Positions 16,293 to 24,569 of a DNA stretch of 24,826 bases are shown here, piece after piece. A model generated the notes under the pieces. The model did not search any database. It had not been told where the DNA came from and saw only the letters and a program-made list of their open reading frames with translations. Position 1 is the first letter of the stretch. Every line of letters begins with the position of its first letter. Made by a program: the position numbers and the translations under genes. The stretch is from contig CAZDCZ010000048.1 in the NCBI GenBank assembly GCA_964504155.1, positions 1-24,826 of the forward strand, read 5' to 3'. The DNA is from CAZDCZ01 sp964504155 (GTDB taxonomy: Bacteria > Bacteroidota > Bacteroidia > Bacteroidales > UBA12077).

Positions 16293-17201
16293 ATGATTAA
16301 AAACACATTATACTTTCTGCTGTTAATATTAACCATTTCAGCCTGTAAGCAAAATAAAAACGATAACGATTACTCAACAGAGTTTGAGATTCCCGACTCT
16401 GTTATTTATGATGGAGATCTTGAAATTTCGGAACAAGCCATGACAGATATCGTTCAGAATGTCTCTTCTCCTGTTGAAATGTCAGCATTAATTAAAAGTT
16501 TAGGAATTCCATTTTCAAAAAATTATTTAGCTACAACCGACAATGTTGATACTTACAATACAAAATTTAAAAAAGCTATAAGTTTAGGAATTTTTGGTGC
16601 CGATTTAGGCTATCTAAATATGTACAATAAAACCTCATCTGTTATAAATTACATATCTGCAATAAAAAAACTTGCAGATGGAATACATGTTGGTCAGTTT
16701 TTTGATTTTACTACTTTAAAACGTTTAGCAACAAGTAATCAGAATTTAGATTCATTAATGTACATTTCTGTTTATAGTTTTAATCAAATGGACCGATATT
16801 TGCGAGAGAACAAAAGAAGTAATTTAAGTTCGTTGATAGTTACCGGGGTGTGGATTGAAGGTCTTTACTTAGCAGGGCAAGTAGCAACAGAATCGCCAAC
16901 TCCCGAATTAAAAGAAAAAATAGGAGAACAAAAAATTATTCTTAGTAATTTAATGTTAATATTAAAAAACTACGAAAAAGACCCAAAATTTAAATTATTA
17001 ATTACAGACCTTAAAGAAATTCAAAATTTATATAAAGATGTAATTATTACATACGAAAAAGGTGAACCTAAATCGATAGAGGTTAACGGGACATTGATGA
17101 TTGAACAAACAGACAAAAGCATGGTTCAAATTAGCGATATGCAGATGTTTAAGATTATAGAAAAAATCAACGAAATAAGAAATAAAATAATAAATCTATA
17201 A
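16293..17201 (+). CDS. Lipoprotein of unknown function
   Basis: A 302-residue protein with a clear lipoprotein signal peptide (hydrophobic LYFLLLILTISAC; lipidated Cys about residue 18) followed by an acidic linker and a mostly helical mature domain. I do not recognise the family. Features visible: no cysteine after the lipidation site, many Asn/Lys/Ile residues, a segment LGIFGADLGYLNMYNKTSSV near 94-113, a C-terminal helix (MFKIIEKINEIRNKII). Being downstream of the ABC transporter and 1 base before the small secreted-protein gene, it may be an envelope partner of the transporter. That is context only. Confidence 0.7.
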   Translation: MIKNTLYFLLLILTISACKQNKNDNDYSTEFEIPDSVIYDGDLEISEQAMTDIVQNVSSPVEMSALIKSLGIPFSKNYLATTDNVDTYNTKFKKAISLGIFGADLGYLNMYNKTSSVINYISAIKKLADGIHVGQFFDFTTLKRLATSNQNLDSLMYISVYSFNQMDRYLRENKRSNLSSLIVTGVWIEGLYLAGQVATESPTPELKEKIGEQKIILSNLMLILKNYEKDPKFKLLITDLKEIQNLYKDVIITYEKGEPKSIEVNGTLMIEQTDKSMVQISDMQMFKIIEKINEIRNKIINL

Positions 17202-17202
17202 T

Positions 17203-17652
17203 ATGAGAAACTCACTATATATTTTTGTTCTTATTGTTATATTTTCTTTTGGGACTCAATCAGTATCAAAAGCTCAATCGGGTCAAGAATTAATTGATAT
17301 TTGTGGAATGATAGCAGGAGATGCGACATATCTGAAAGATTTTGAAATTAAACTTGAAGAAGCAAAAATCGGAGAAGAACCCCCTACAGCAAAATATTCC
17401 ATTTTGCTTCAGAAAAATATTATGTACAAATTTTCAATTTGTAATTCAAAAGATTTCTCCGGCAAAGCTATTGTAAATTTATACGATAATAATAGAATAC
17501 TTGGAACATCATACCAAGTTGCTACAGGAAAATATTATCCTTCTTTTAATTTTAAATGTTCGAAAACAGGAGTATATCATATCTTTGTAAGATTTAAAGA
17601 TGGTAAAAAAGGATTAGCACTTACTCTATTATCTCTTGTAGAAGCATTTTAA
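17203..17652 (+). CDS. Small exported protein of unknown function
   Basis: A 149-residue protein with a cleavable signal peptide (hydrophobic core about 4-18, likely cut near SKA-QS about 24-26). The mature part has beta-strand character with alternating hydrophobics (AIVNLYDNNRILGTSY, GVYHIFVRFKDGKKGLAL), like a small jelly-roll or Ig-like domain, and three cysteines (CGM, FSIC, FKC). I do not recognise the family. Its start is 1 base after the stop of the lipoprotein gene, so the two are translationally close, and it ends the run, followed by a strong terminator at 17674-17718. Confidence 0.7.
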   Translation: MRNSLYIFVLIVIFSFGTQSVSKAQSGQELIDICGMIAGDATYLKDFEIKLEEAKIGEEPPTAKYSILLQKNIMYKFSICNSKDFSGKAIVNLYDNNRILGTSYQVATGKYYPSFNFKCSKTGVYHIFVRFKDGKKGLALTLLSLVEAF

Positions 17653-17673
17653 GATACATTATCCCATTTATAT

Positions 17674-17718
17674 AAAAAAGCAAACCTAAAACAATAATCA
17701 TTCGGGTTTGCCTTTTTT
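17674..17718 (+). terminator. Terminator of the signalling/ABC operon, usable in both directions
   Basis: GCAAACC (17680-17686) pairs with GGTTTGC (17705-17711) around an 18-base loop, flanked by A6 upstream and T6 (17713-17718) downstream. The symmetric A and T tracts mean the element could also stop minus-strand transcription arriving from the purD-linked membrane gene, whose stop is at 17801. Confidence 0.8.
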
Positions 17719-17800
17719 ATAATATTATACACTATTTTATATCGGTTTCGAGAAACTTGTTGCTATATTATAAAAAATCTATTTGTATAACATTAAACAC

Positions 17801-18790
17801 TTATAAAAAATGCGATATTTGAATAAACACGATACCACTAAATAGTAAAAAAAACAAAATATCAGCATAAATCTTGCTTCTAATCATATAAAAATATTCT
17901 GTTATTAAAAACGACGATGGAATTGCAAGCAAATACATTATCTCGTAAGAAACCTTATCTAAAAATAAAAAAATTGAAATTCCAATTATAAAAAACCACC
18001 AATTAACTTTAAAGTATTTTCGAATTTTTATTTTTTTATTTGGCAATTTTCTAAGAATAGACAAACTCGAAATTAAAATTAATAAACCAAGATAGCTATA
18101 AAATAATATATTTGAGAATGAAATACTTTTAAGTGCAAAGTCAAAATTAAAATTTCTTTCTAATGGCTCGATTAAATAATTCAAATCATCGACAAGAAAC
18201 AAATAAACAAATAAGAACAAATAAGGAGTTAGCAAACCAAGAATAGGAACAAACCATTCTCTCCCCGAAAAAGTCTTAAATATTAATAATGATATCCATA
18301 TTAATAAAAATAAAAATATATATGGAAAATAAAAAAGACTGGCAACAGCAACATAAAAACCGGTAATATAAAGTTTGTTTAATATATAATCTTCTCTATA
18401 TATACTATAAATATTATCGATTATTAATATCAAAAATAAATTAGCAAATATCATTGGATTTATCTGTTGATACGAAATATTGCTACTTACTATTATTACA
18501 AATATTATGGCAGGAAGATAAGTTCTCTTATTAATAATTATATGTTTCTGATTTAATCGCACTAGTAATAATCCTTGAATGATAACCATTAATAAAGAAA
18601 ATATTAATGTTAATATACTTTCAGGATTAAGCAAACGCAACAGCAATTTATAAAATGGCATTTGATAAGTATCAAAACCAACTACTATATCATGATAATT
18701 AATAAAAGTAAATAACCATAATAAAATACTAATAACTATATAATAAAATATAATAACAGGACTGTTACTTTTTAAGATTTTTAAAATCAT
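17801..18790 (-). CDS. Polytopic membrane protein, DUF6427-like
   Basis: A 329-residue integral membrane protein with about nine or ten hydrophobic segments and almost no soluble domain; basic loops are rich in Lys/Arg (RKLPNKKIKIRKYFK). The opening MILKILKSNSPVIIFYY resembles the start of DUF6427-family proteins of Bacteroidota, which I recall being found near purD and nucleotide-salvage genes; that assignment is from pattern and neighbourhood, not a search. No catalytic motif is recognisable. It starts 7 bases after the purD stop codon, so it is very likely co-transcribed with purD. Function unknown. Confidence 0.6.
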   Translation of the reverse strand: MILKILKSNSPVIIFYYIVISILLWLFTFINYHDIVVGFDTYQMPFYKLLLRLLNPESILTLIFSLLMVIIQGLLLVRLNQKHIIINKRTYLPAIIFVIIVSSNISYQQINPMIFANLFLILIIDNIYSIYREDYILNKLYITGFYVAVASLFYFPYIFLFLLIWISLLIFKTFSGREWFVPILGLLTPYLFLFVYLFLVDDLNYLIEPLERNFNFDFALKSISFSNILFYSYLGLLILISSLSILRKLPNKKIKIRKYFKVNWWFFIIGISIFLFLDKVSYEIMYLLAIPSSFLITEYFYMIRSKIYADILFFLLFSGIVFIQISHFL

Positions 18791-18797
18791 TACTTTT

Positions 18798-20069
18798 TTA
18801 TTTTAAATCAAATCCTATATCTTTTCTATAGTATTTTTTCTCGAATTCTATAATATCGGCATTTCTATAACATATCTTAAGAGCATCGGCAAGATTTTCA
18901 GCAACAGAACTTACAGCTATTACTCTTCCCCCATTGGTAATTATCTTACCCTTATCTCTCTTTGTTCCGGCATGAAAGAATATACTATCTTCTACTTTAT
19001 CTAGATTCATTATTTCTTTATATTTCTCATAGTCTTCAGGATACCCTCCGGAAACAAGCATAACAGTACAAACAGATTTTTTACTAATACCTATTTCTGA
19101 CTTATTTAAATTCCCTTCCGATAATAATTTAAACACTTCTAAAATATCACACTCCATTCTTGGAATTATTACTTCCGTTTCCGGATCTCCTAATCTAACA
19201 TTATATTCGATTACGTATGGTTCGTTACCTACTTTCATAAGTCCAAAAAATACAAATCCTTTGTATTGAATATTATCTTTTTTAAATCCTGTAATTGTTG
19301 GAATAATAATTTTTTCTTCAACTTTCTTAAGAAATTCTTTATTGGCAAATGGAACAGGAGAAACAGCACCCATACCACCGGTATTTAAACCTGTATCGCT
19401 TTCGCCAATACGTTTATAATCTTTTGCCTCGGGTAATAATTTATACGACTCTCCATCGGTTAATACAAAGACTGACAATTCTATACCATCTAAAAACTCT
19501 TCGATAACAACCTTATTACTTGCATCTCCAAATTTTCCATTTAACATTTCTCTTAAGGATTTTTCTGCCTCATGTAAATCATCTAAAATCAATACCCCTT
19601 TACCGGCTGCCAATCCATCGGCTTTCAAAACATAAGGAGCTTTTAAGGTCTTTAGAAATTTTATTCCGGCTTCGATATTATCTTTACAAAAAGTATCATA
19701 AGCAGCTGTTGGGATATTATGCCTTTTCATAAAATCTTTAGCAAAATCCTTGCTTCCTTCTAATTGTGCAGCATATTTTTGCGGACCAATTACAGGAATA
19801 TTACTTATTTCATCATCCGATAAAAAATAATCGTGTATTCCGTTAACTAAAGGCTGTTCGGGACCTACAATAAGCAGATTAATTTCTTTTGAGATAACAA
19901 ATTCTTTAATCTCATCGAAATTATTAATATTCAACTTAATATTTTCGCCAAATTCTTGTGTTCCTGCATTACCGGGAGCAATATATAATTTATCGAGAAT
20001 TCTACTTTGTGCTATTTTCCATGCTAAAGCATTCTCTCTCCCTCCCGAACCAATTAATAGGACATCCAT
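18798..20069 (-). CDS. purD: Phosphoribosylamine-glycine ligase (GAR synthetase)
   Basis: PurD joins phosphoribosylamine and glycine with ATP in the second step of de novo purine synthesis, in the cytoplasm. The 423-residue length is normal. Visible landmarks: N-terminal LLIGSGGRENALAW, GPEQPLVNGI, KDFMKRHNIPTAAY, ATP-grasp loop LKADGLAAGKGVLI, EEFLDGIELSVFVL, KDYKRIGESDTGLNTGGMG and the metal-binding NVRLGDPETE. The start at 20069 places the Rossmann-like GSGGRE motif at the usual position. The upstream gap of 150 bases holds a -7 box (20164-20171) and the terminator of the divergently oriented-in-order, same-strand SprB gene. A membrane protein gene follows 7 bases downstream. Confidence 0.97.
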   Translation of the reverse strand: MDVLLIGSGGRENALAWKIAQSRILDKLYIAPGNAGTQEFGENIKLNINNFDEIKEFVISKEINLLIVGPEQPLVNGIHDYFLSDDEISNIPVIGPQKYAAQLEGSKDFAKDFMKRHNIPTAAYDTFCKDNIEAGIKFLKTLKAPYVLKADGLAAGKGVLILDDLHEAEKSLREMLNGKFGDASNKVVIEEFLDGIELSVFVLTDGESYKLLPEAKDYKRIGESDTGLNTGGMGAVSPVPFANKEFLKKVEEKIIIPTITGFKKDNIQYKGFVFFGLMKVGNEPYVIEYNVRLGDPETEVIIPRMECDILEVFKLLSEGNLNKSEIGISKKSVCTVMLVSGGYPEDYEKYKEIMNLDKVEDSIFFHAGTKRDKGKIITNGGRVIAVSSVAENLADALKICYRNADIIEFEKKYYRKDIGFDLK

Positions 20070-20163
20070 TTTTTAGACATTTTAAGTACGAAATACTATT
20101 TATATAATAAATTCTAGCTATCTATTTCCAATGATTTTTCATCTGATTAATATATTAAAAGTT

Positions 20164-20171
20164 CAAAGATA
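20164..20171 (-). promoter_or_regulatory. -7 promoter box of purD
   Basis: On the minus strand TATCTTTG, identical to the purQ -7 box, lies immediately after the T-tract of the preceding terminator and 94 bases before the purD ATG. The nearest TTTG is only 12 bases upstream, inside the terminator hairpin, so the -33 element is not convincing. A predicted leader of about 88 bases shows no similarity to the purQ leader that I could see. Confidence 0.5.
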
Positions 20172-20197
20172 AAAAAAAGGCTTCAAAAAGAAGCCTT
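20171..20197 (-). terminator. Terminator of the SprB-repeat gene
   Basis: Read on the minus strand, AAGGCTTC and GAAGCCTT (20197-20190 and 20184-20177) form an 8-bp perfect stem with a 5-base T loop, followed by a T-run (complement of A 20171-20178). It starts 22 bases after the stop codon of the SprB gene. Confidence 0.88.
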
Positions 20198-20219
20198 AAT
20201 AATTAATCTTAAACTAATT

Positions 20220-23200
20220 TTATTGAATAATTAACTTCTGTTCGTCAGAAATATTATCGGAACTAATCTTAACAAAATATATTCCTTTTGCGATAGAAGA
20301 AATATCAAGCTCTTGTTTATTACTATATAAAGTTAAATTCTTTACTACCTGTCCGGAAATGCTAATAATTTGCAAATTATATTTCCCATTTATTTCTTCA
20401 GCTATCTCGACAAATAACTTATCGTTCGCCGGATTTGGATATATCTGAAAAGCTTTAGATTTAAGAATATCTTCAATTCCAACAGATTCTTTAATTGTTA
20501 TAGCACTTGTAGTTATGGGGCCACATGAATTAACATCTATAACCTCAACAGTATATTCTCCTACAGATAAACCTACAAACAAACCCGTTTGATTTGTCTT
20601 ATCTCCAGGGGTTAAAATATAACTAATAGGTTCAGTTCCTCCTGACGCTTTAATTGTTATTGTTCCATCAGAACCTCCAATTGTAGTAGCATCGGTATGA
20701 CTTTCTGAATCGATAGCCAATACTTCGGGTTCACTAAGCACGATACTCAATGTTTTCTCACAAGCATTATCGTCTGTTACTGTAACTGCATATGTTCCTG
20801 CAGTTAATCCTGTTTGATCTTCATCGGCAGCAACAAGTCCGGAACCGTCGCTTGTTTCCCAATTAAAAATATAATCTGATACTACTGTACCTCCTGTTAC
20901 ACTGATGTTTATGCTTCCGTTATTTCCTCCATTACAAAGCACATTACTCGAATCAGAAACTGTTATCTCAATTTCGCCAGGCTCATTAATAATCAATGTT
21001 GAACTAGTTTCGGGACCACAATTATTTTCATCTGTAACATCAACAGAATAAGTTCCGGCAAGCAAACCAGCAAAATCCCCTGTTCCGTTTGTTTGAGAAG
21101 CTCCGGGATTCAAGGTGTATGTTAATACTCCTGTTCCACCTGTGGCATTAACAGCAATCTCTCCTGTATTATCGCCATAACAATTTGCTATGTCGGTTTT
21201 ATCTTCAACAGTAATACCTATTGCACTGGCAGGTTGCGATACTACGATATTTTTTGATAAAATACAATTATGAGCATCTGTTGCAGTAAAACTATATGTT
21301 CCTTGCTCAAGAGCACTCTGATTCTTATCGGTAATTACAAGTCCTGCTCCATCTGTTGTTTCCCAGAAATAATCGAAATCGGGAGTTCCACCGCTTACCT
21401 CAAGCTGAATAGAACCATCATTCCCATTAAAACACTTAACATCGGTAATAGTTTCATTAATACTTATACTCTCAGGTTGATTAAGGTATATTCCGGCACT
21501 TGCTTTACAGCCTTTATAATCTTCGACACTAACATTATAATACCCGGCTTCTAAGAGATTGGCATTTTGAGTAGTCTGAAATGCAGGATCGTCCCACTGA
21601 TAAGTATATGTACCTTTTCCTCCGGCAGCATCCACTCTCAATTCTCCATTCATATCGCCATAACAAAGAGGCTCGCTAACAACACTAACACTTGCCGATA
21701 AGGCAAAATCAGGTTCGTTTATTGTCCATGTAGGAGTAATAAATTGGCATTCGTTATTATCGACAACCGTAACATTATAATTCCCTGCTATTAAACCCGA
21801 TAAGTCCTGAGTTTCGGCTCCTGTATTCCATGAATATGTATATGGTAATTCTCCTTCGGTATTTATTGTTAAATTGATATATCCATCATTATCCTCTTTA
21901 CAATTTAGATTTTCGGTGCCTGCTAAAGTTCCTGCAAAATCATATGCCAATTGTTCAATAAAAACACTATCGATCGATTCGTCTGAAGAAACATTATCGG
22001 TAACAGTAACTTTATAATAATTTCCTCCGGCAAGATTTATTGCAGTGGCACTTGTCTGATTAGCGGCATTTGCATCCCACAAATAAGATATATCGGTATT
22101 CCCTACAGGTGAGTAATAACTAACTGTAGCTCTACCATCGGCAACATTTTTACAAGCATTTTTCTTAGAAGAAATATAAGCATAAAAAATATCCTTATTT
22201 ATTACATTAAAAGAAGTATCGGCAGTACATAAATTATTATCGGTAGCAGTAACATTATAATTTCCTGCTTCGAGAGTATTTATATCCTGAGTACTTGCTG
22301 TATATCCATCGGGGCCGGTCCAATCAGCAGTATATGCCGAAGGAGTACCTATTCCGCCTGCAATTTCTAAATCTATTGCTCCTTCGCTACCCGCTCCATT
22401 ATAATCGGTAACAACAGAAGCTCCAAATGTAATTGCTGCAGGACCTGTAATATTAATTGAGGTATCGGCAGTACACGATTTATTGTCGGTAACAGTAACT
22501 GTATAAGTTCCAATTTTCAGACTATTCTGGTCTTCGGTAGAATATTCGACACCATAACCACCATTAGATTGTTCCCATACATATTCGTTACCGCCATTTC
22601 CTCCTGTAGTATTCAAATTAATAGCTCCTTCGGTAGAATAACTACAAGTAGCTACATTAGTAATTACCGGACTAAAAAGAAAAACATCGGGCTCTATTAA
22701 GGTAACACTTATTGTAGAAGTAGAATCTACACCATCGGTAACAGTTACAGAATAATTACCTGCTGTTAAGCCTGTAGCTGTAGAATCGCTTAAACTAGGA
22801 TTATGACTCCAATCGTAAGTATATGGAGCTGTTCCGAAATAAGGTGTTACAACTAATTCGCCATCGGAACCCGAATTACAAGAGACATTTTTTGTTTGTG
22901 TGAAAGATGCAGCTAATTCGGAATTATATTTTGCAATAAAAGAATCATATAATCCTTCATTATTAAGATACGTACTGTCACCAATAGTTATTTGTGATGA
23001 TGTATAATAACCACCAATAATAGCTTCTTTTTGAGAATTAATGGCTATTGTACTTATTGCATCAAAACCATCAGAACTTCCTAATGAACTAGCTTTTATT
23101 GGATTTCCATTCAAATCGAAAGTAGAAACAAAAACATCTTTATCTGTTGTTCCTGATGATGTTAATGTATCGTTACCTAAATATAGATTATCAGAAAAAT

Positions 23201-24305
23201 ACCCTCCTAAAAACAATAAACTACTATTTTCTTTAATTTCTATACAATATTCACTTCCTGCATTACCATACGATTTCGACCATACTAAATTACCATTTCT
23301 ATTATATTTAATTATAAATAAATCGGTAGATCCATTATTATTTAATACAATATTAGAAATATCTGTTGCAGTAGAATCAATAGTTAATTCATTACTATTA
23401 AAATATCCCGTATAATAAATATTTCCATACTTATCTTGTGTAATTGTACCGGTAACATCATGCAAAGAACCATACGATCGTCGTGCCCATTGTCCGGCAC
23501 CATCGAAATTGGTCTTATATAAAAATATATCTGATTTTAATGGTACAGTACCTGTAATAGTTCCTACATCGAGAGAAAAATCGTCGCGAAAATATCCATC
23601 GAAATAATATCCATCGGAATATGCTTCTATAGCAGTAATTTGTGTTGCTAAATTTGTACAAGCTATGCTTTTATTCCAAATAATATTTCCCTCGGTATCG
23701 AATTTCGATATAAAAACATTAGCTCCCGGATTTGCTAAGGTATCGGTACTAAAAATTGCAGAATCGGCATATTGACCGGCAAGAATAATATTATTGTCTT
23801 TATCGATATCAATAGCAGTAGGCTTTTGATTACCCGGGCCTTTACAAAAATTCTTTTTCCAGATTAAATTTCCATCCAAATCATATTTATTTAAAAATAC
23901 ATCAAAAGCATCAGAACTAAATAAGGTATCATTATCTCCAACATAACAAGTATCTTGGAATCCTCCCACAAAATAAATATAATTATTTATTGTATCTAAA
24001 ACGATATTTGGATAAAAATCTAATAATTTACCACCACAACTATTAATCCATTTTAGATTGTAATCCTTATCATACTCACCTATAAAAATATCAAATACTC
24101 CTTTTGAAGTAACTTCTTCTTCAATATTACTTTTAAAAACCCCACTAATAAATTTATTACCGTTGTCATCAACAACATTATCATAAATTCGTACATCTGA
24201 ATCACTTATAATGGAATTTGAAACATCCCATATTTGTGAAAAAACATATGGATGAATCACCAACAGAAAACCTAAAAACAATAATAATTTTAATATATTT
24301 TTCAT
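20220..24305 (-). CDS. SprB-repeat secreted protein with T9SS type A sorting domain
   Basis: A 1361-residue surface or secreted protein. A signal peptide (about 1-24, cut near VFSQ) precedes about seven beta-propeller-like repeats of roughly 55-65 residues (about 35-460) marked by GNKFISGVF, NYIYFVGGF, NNIILAGQY, GYYFDGYF, GNIYYTGYF, SLLFLGGYF and EAIIGGYY, plausibly one seven-bladed propeller. Ten SprB-type repeats of about 75-85 residues follow (about 464-1275), each with a Cys or equivalent near its start, 'DG.i.l...GG..pY.Y.W' in the middle and 'L.aG.Y.VtVtD...C' near its end. The C-terminus (about 1285-1361: FQIYPNPANDKLFVEI ... GIYFVKISSDN ... QKLIIQ) is a type A T9SS sorting domain, which directs export across the outer membrane and is removed or anchored. 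SprB-repeat proteins include gliding adhesins, but this one is far smaller than SprB itself. It starts 18 bases after a small peptide gene. Confidence 0.93.
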   Translation of the reverse strand: MKNILKLLLFLGFLLVIHPYVFSQIWDVSNSIISDSDVRIYDNVVDDNGNKFISGVFKSNIEEEVTSKGVFDIFIGEYDKDYNLKWINSCGGKLLDFYPNIVLDTINNYIYFVGGFQDTCYVGDNDTLFSSDAFDVFLNKYDLDGNLIWKKNFCKGPGNQKPTAIDIDKDNNIILAGQYADSAIFSTDTLANPGANVFISKFDTEGNIIWNKSIACTNLATQITAIEAYSDGYYFDGYFRDDFSLDVGTITGTVPLKSDIFLYKTNFDGAGQWARRSYGSLHDVTGTITQDKYGNIYYTGYFNSNELTIDSTATDISNIVLNNNGSTDLFIIKYNRNGNLVWSKSYGNAGSEYCIEIKENSSLLFLGGYFSDNLYLGNDTLTSSGTTDKDVFVSTFDLNGNPIKASSLGSSDGFDAISTIAINSQKEAIIGGYYTSSQITIGDSTYLNNEGLYDSFIAKYNSELAASFTQTKNVSCNSGSDGELVVTPYFGTAPYTYDWSHNPSLSDSTATGLTAGNYSVTVTDGVDSTSTISVTLIEPDVFLFSPVITNVATCSYSTEGAINLNTTGGNGGNEYVWEQSNGGYGVEYSTEDQNSLKIGTYTVTVTDNKSCTADTSINITGPAAITFGASVVTDYNGAGSEGAIDLEIAGGIGTPSAYTADWTGPDGYTASTQDINTLEAGNYNVTATDNNLCTADTSFNVINKDIFYAYISSKKNACKNVADGRATVSYYSPVGNTDISYLWDANAANQTSATAINLAGGNYYKVTVTDNVSSDESIDSVFIEQLAYDFAGTLAGTENLNCKEDNDGYINLTINTEGELPYTYSWNTGAETQDLSGLIAGNYNVTVVDNNECQFITPTWTINEPDFALSASVSVVSEPLCYGDMNGELRVDAAGGKGTYTYQWDDPAFQTTQNANLLEAGYYNVSVEDYKGCKASAGIYLNQPESISINETITDVKCFNGNDGSIQLEVSGGTPDFDYFWETTDGAGLVITDKNQSALEQGTYSFTATDAHNCILSKNIVVSQPASAIGITVEDKTDIANCYGDNTGEIAVNATGGTGVLTYTLNPGASQTNGTGDFAGLLAGTYSVDVTDENNCGPETSSTLIINEPGEIEITVSDSSNVLCNGGNNGSINISVTGGTVVSDYIFNWETSDGSGLVAADEDQTGLTAGTYAVTVTDDNACEKTLSIVLSEPEVLAIDSESHTDATTIGGSDGTITIKASGGTEPISYILTPGDKTNQTGLFVGLSVGEYTVEVIDVNSCGPITTSAITIKESVGIEDILKSKAFQIYPNPANDKLFVEIAEEINGKYNLQIISISGQVVKNLTLYSNKQELDISSIAKGIYFVKISSDNISDEQKLIIQ

Positions 24306-24323
24306 ATCTACTTTTCTTACAAA

Positions 24324-24464
24324 TTAACTATCTGGTCCAGAAATCGAAAAACTCTCAGTAAACCCGGGAGATGGCCCTCCTTCAGTTTCTTTTTGGTCCA
24401 ATTTTAATAATTTAGGAGCAATCCATCTCTTCTTCCCGTCTGTATTTTTTTCTATTTTATCCAT
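24324..24464 (-). CDS. 46-residue peptide with RiPP/lasso-precursor-like layout
   Basis: Too short for ordinary ORF listing. From the ATG at 24464 it encodes 46 residues: a basic N-terminal half (MDKIEKNTDGKKRWIAPKLL, residues 1-20), KLDQKETEGG (21-30), then PSPGFTESFSISGPDS (31-46). WIAPKL (14-19) followed by Thr27 resembles the lasso leader pattern aromatic-x-x-Pro-x-Leu...Thr. If the leader ends at Glu28, Thr27 is the penultimate leader residue, Gly29 is core residue 1 and Glu37 is core residue 9, the geometry of a Gly1-Glu9 macrolactam. Two -7 boxes lie just upstream and the SprB-repeat gene begins 18 bases after its stop. No maturation enzyme is visible. Alternatives: a short regulatory or leader peptide, or chance. 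Confidence 0.6.
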   Translation of the reverse strand: MDKIEKNTDGKKRWIAPKLLKLDQKETEGGPSPGFTESFSISGPDS

Positions 24465-24491
24465 AATTTGCAATATTTTGCTGTGTATCAA

Positions 24492-24518
24492 CAAATTTAA
24501 TAATTAAGTGCAAAAATA
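24492..24518 (-). promoter_or_regulatory. Two -7 boxes upstream of the peptide and SprB genes
   Basis: On the minus strand TAAATTTG (24499-24492) and TATTTTTG (24518-24511) both match TAnnTTTG exactly, 28 and 47 bases upstream of the peptide ATG at 24464. Neither has a clearly spaced TTTG at -33. They suggest the peptide gene and the SprB-repeat gene form one transcript. Confidence 0.45.
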
Positions 24519-24569
24519 CATACTATTTAGGAAGATAAATGATTAATATCTATAATTTTGATATATCTC

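Noticed and set aside
17743..17760. Small hairpin (gtttcgagaaac) as terminator for the minus-strand membrane gene
   Set aside because: The loop would be only two bases and no T-run follows; the 17674-17718 element is a better candidate.
20700..22900. Regularly spaced similar DNA segments that might suggest a repeat array or CRISPR
   Set aside because: The periodicity is about 240 bases and divergent, and comes from protein-level SprB repeats in frame; there are no identical short repeats with spacers.
23041..23415. 124-codon plus-strand open frame inside the SprB-repeat gene
   Set aside because: Shadow of the real minus-strand gene; no start context, promoter or recognisable motif.
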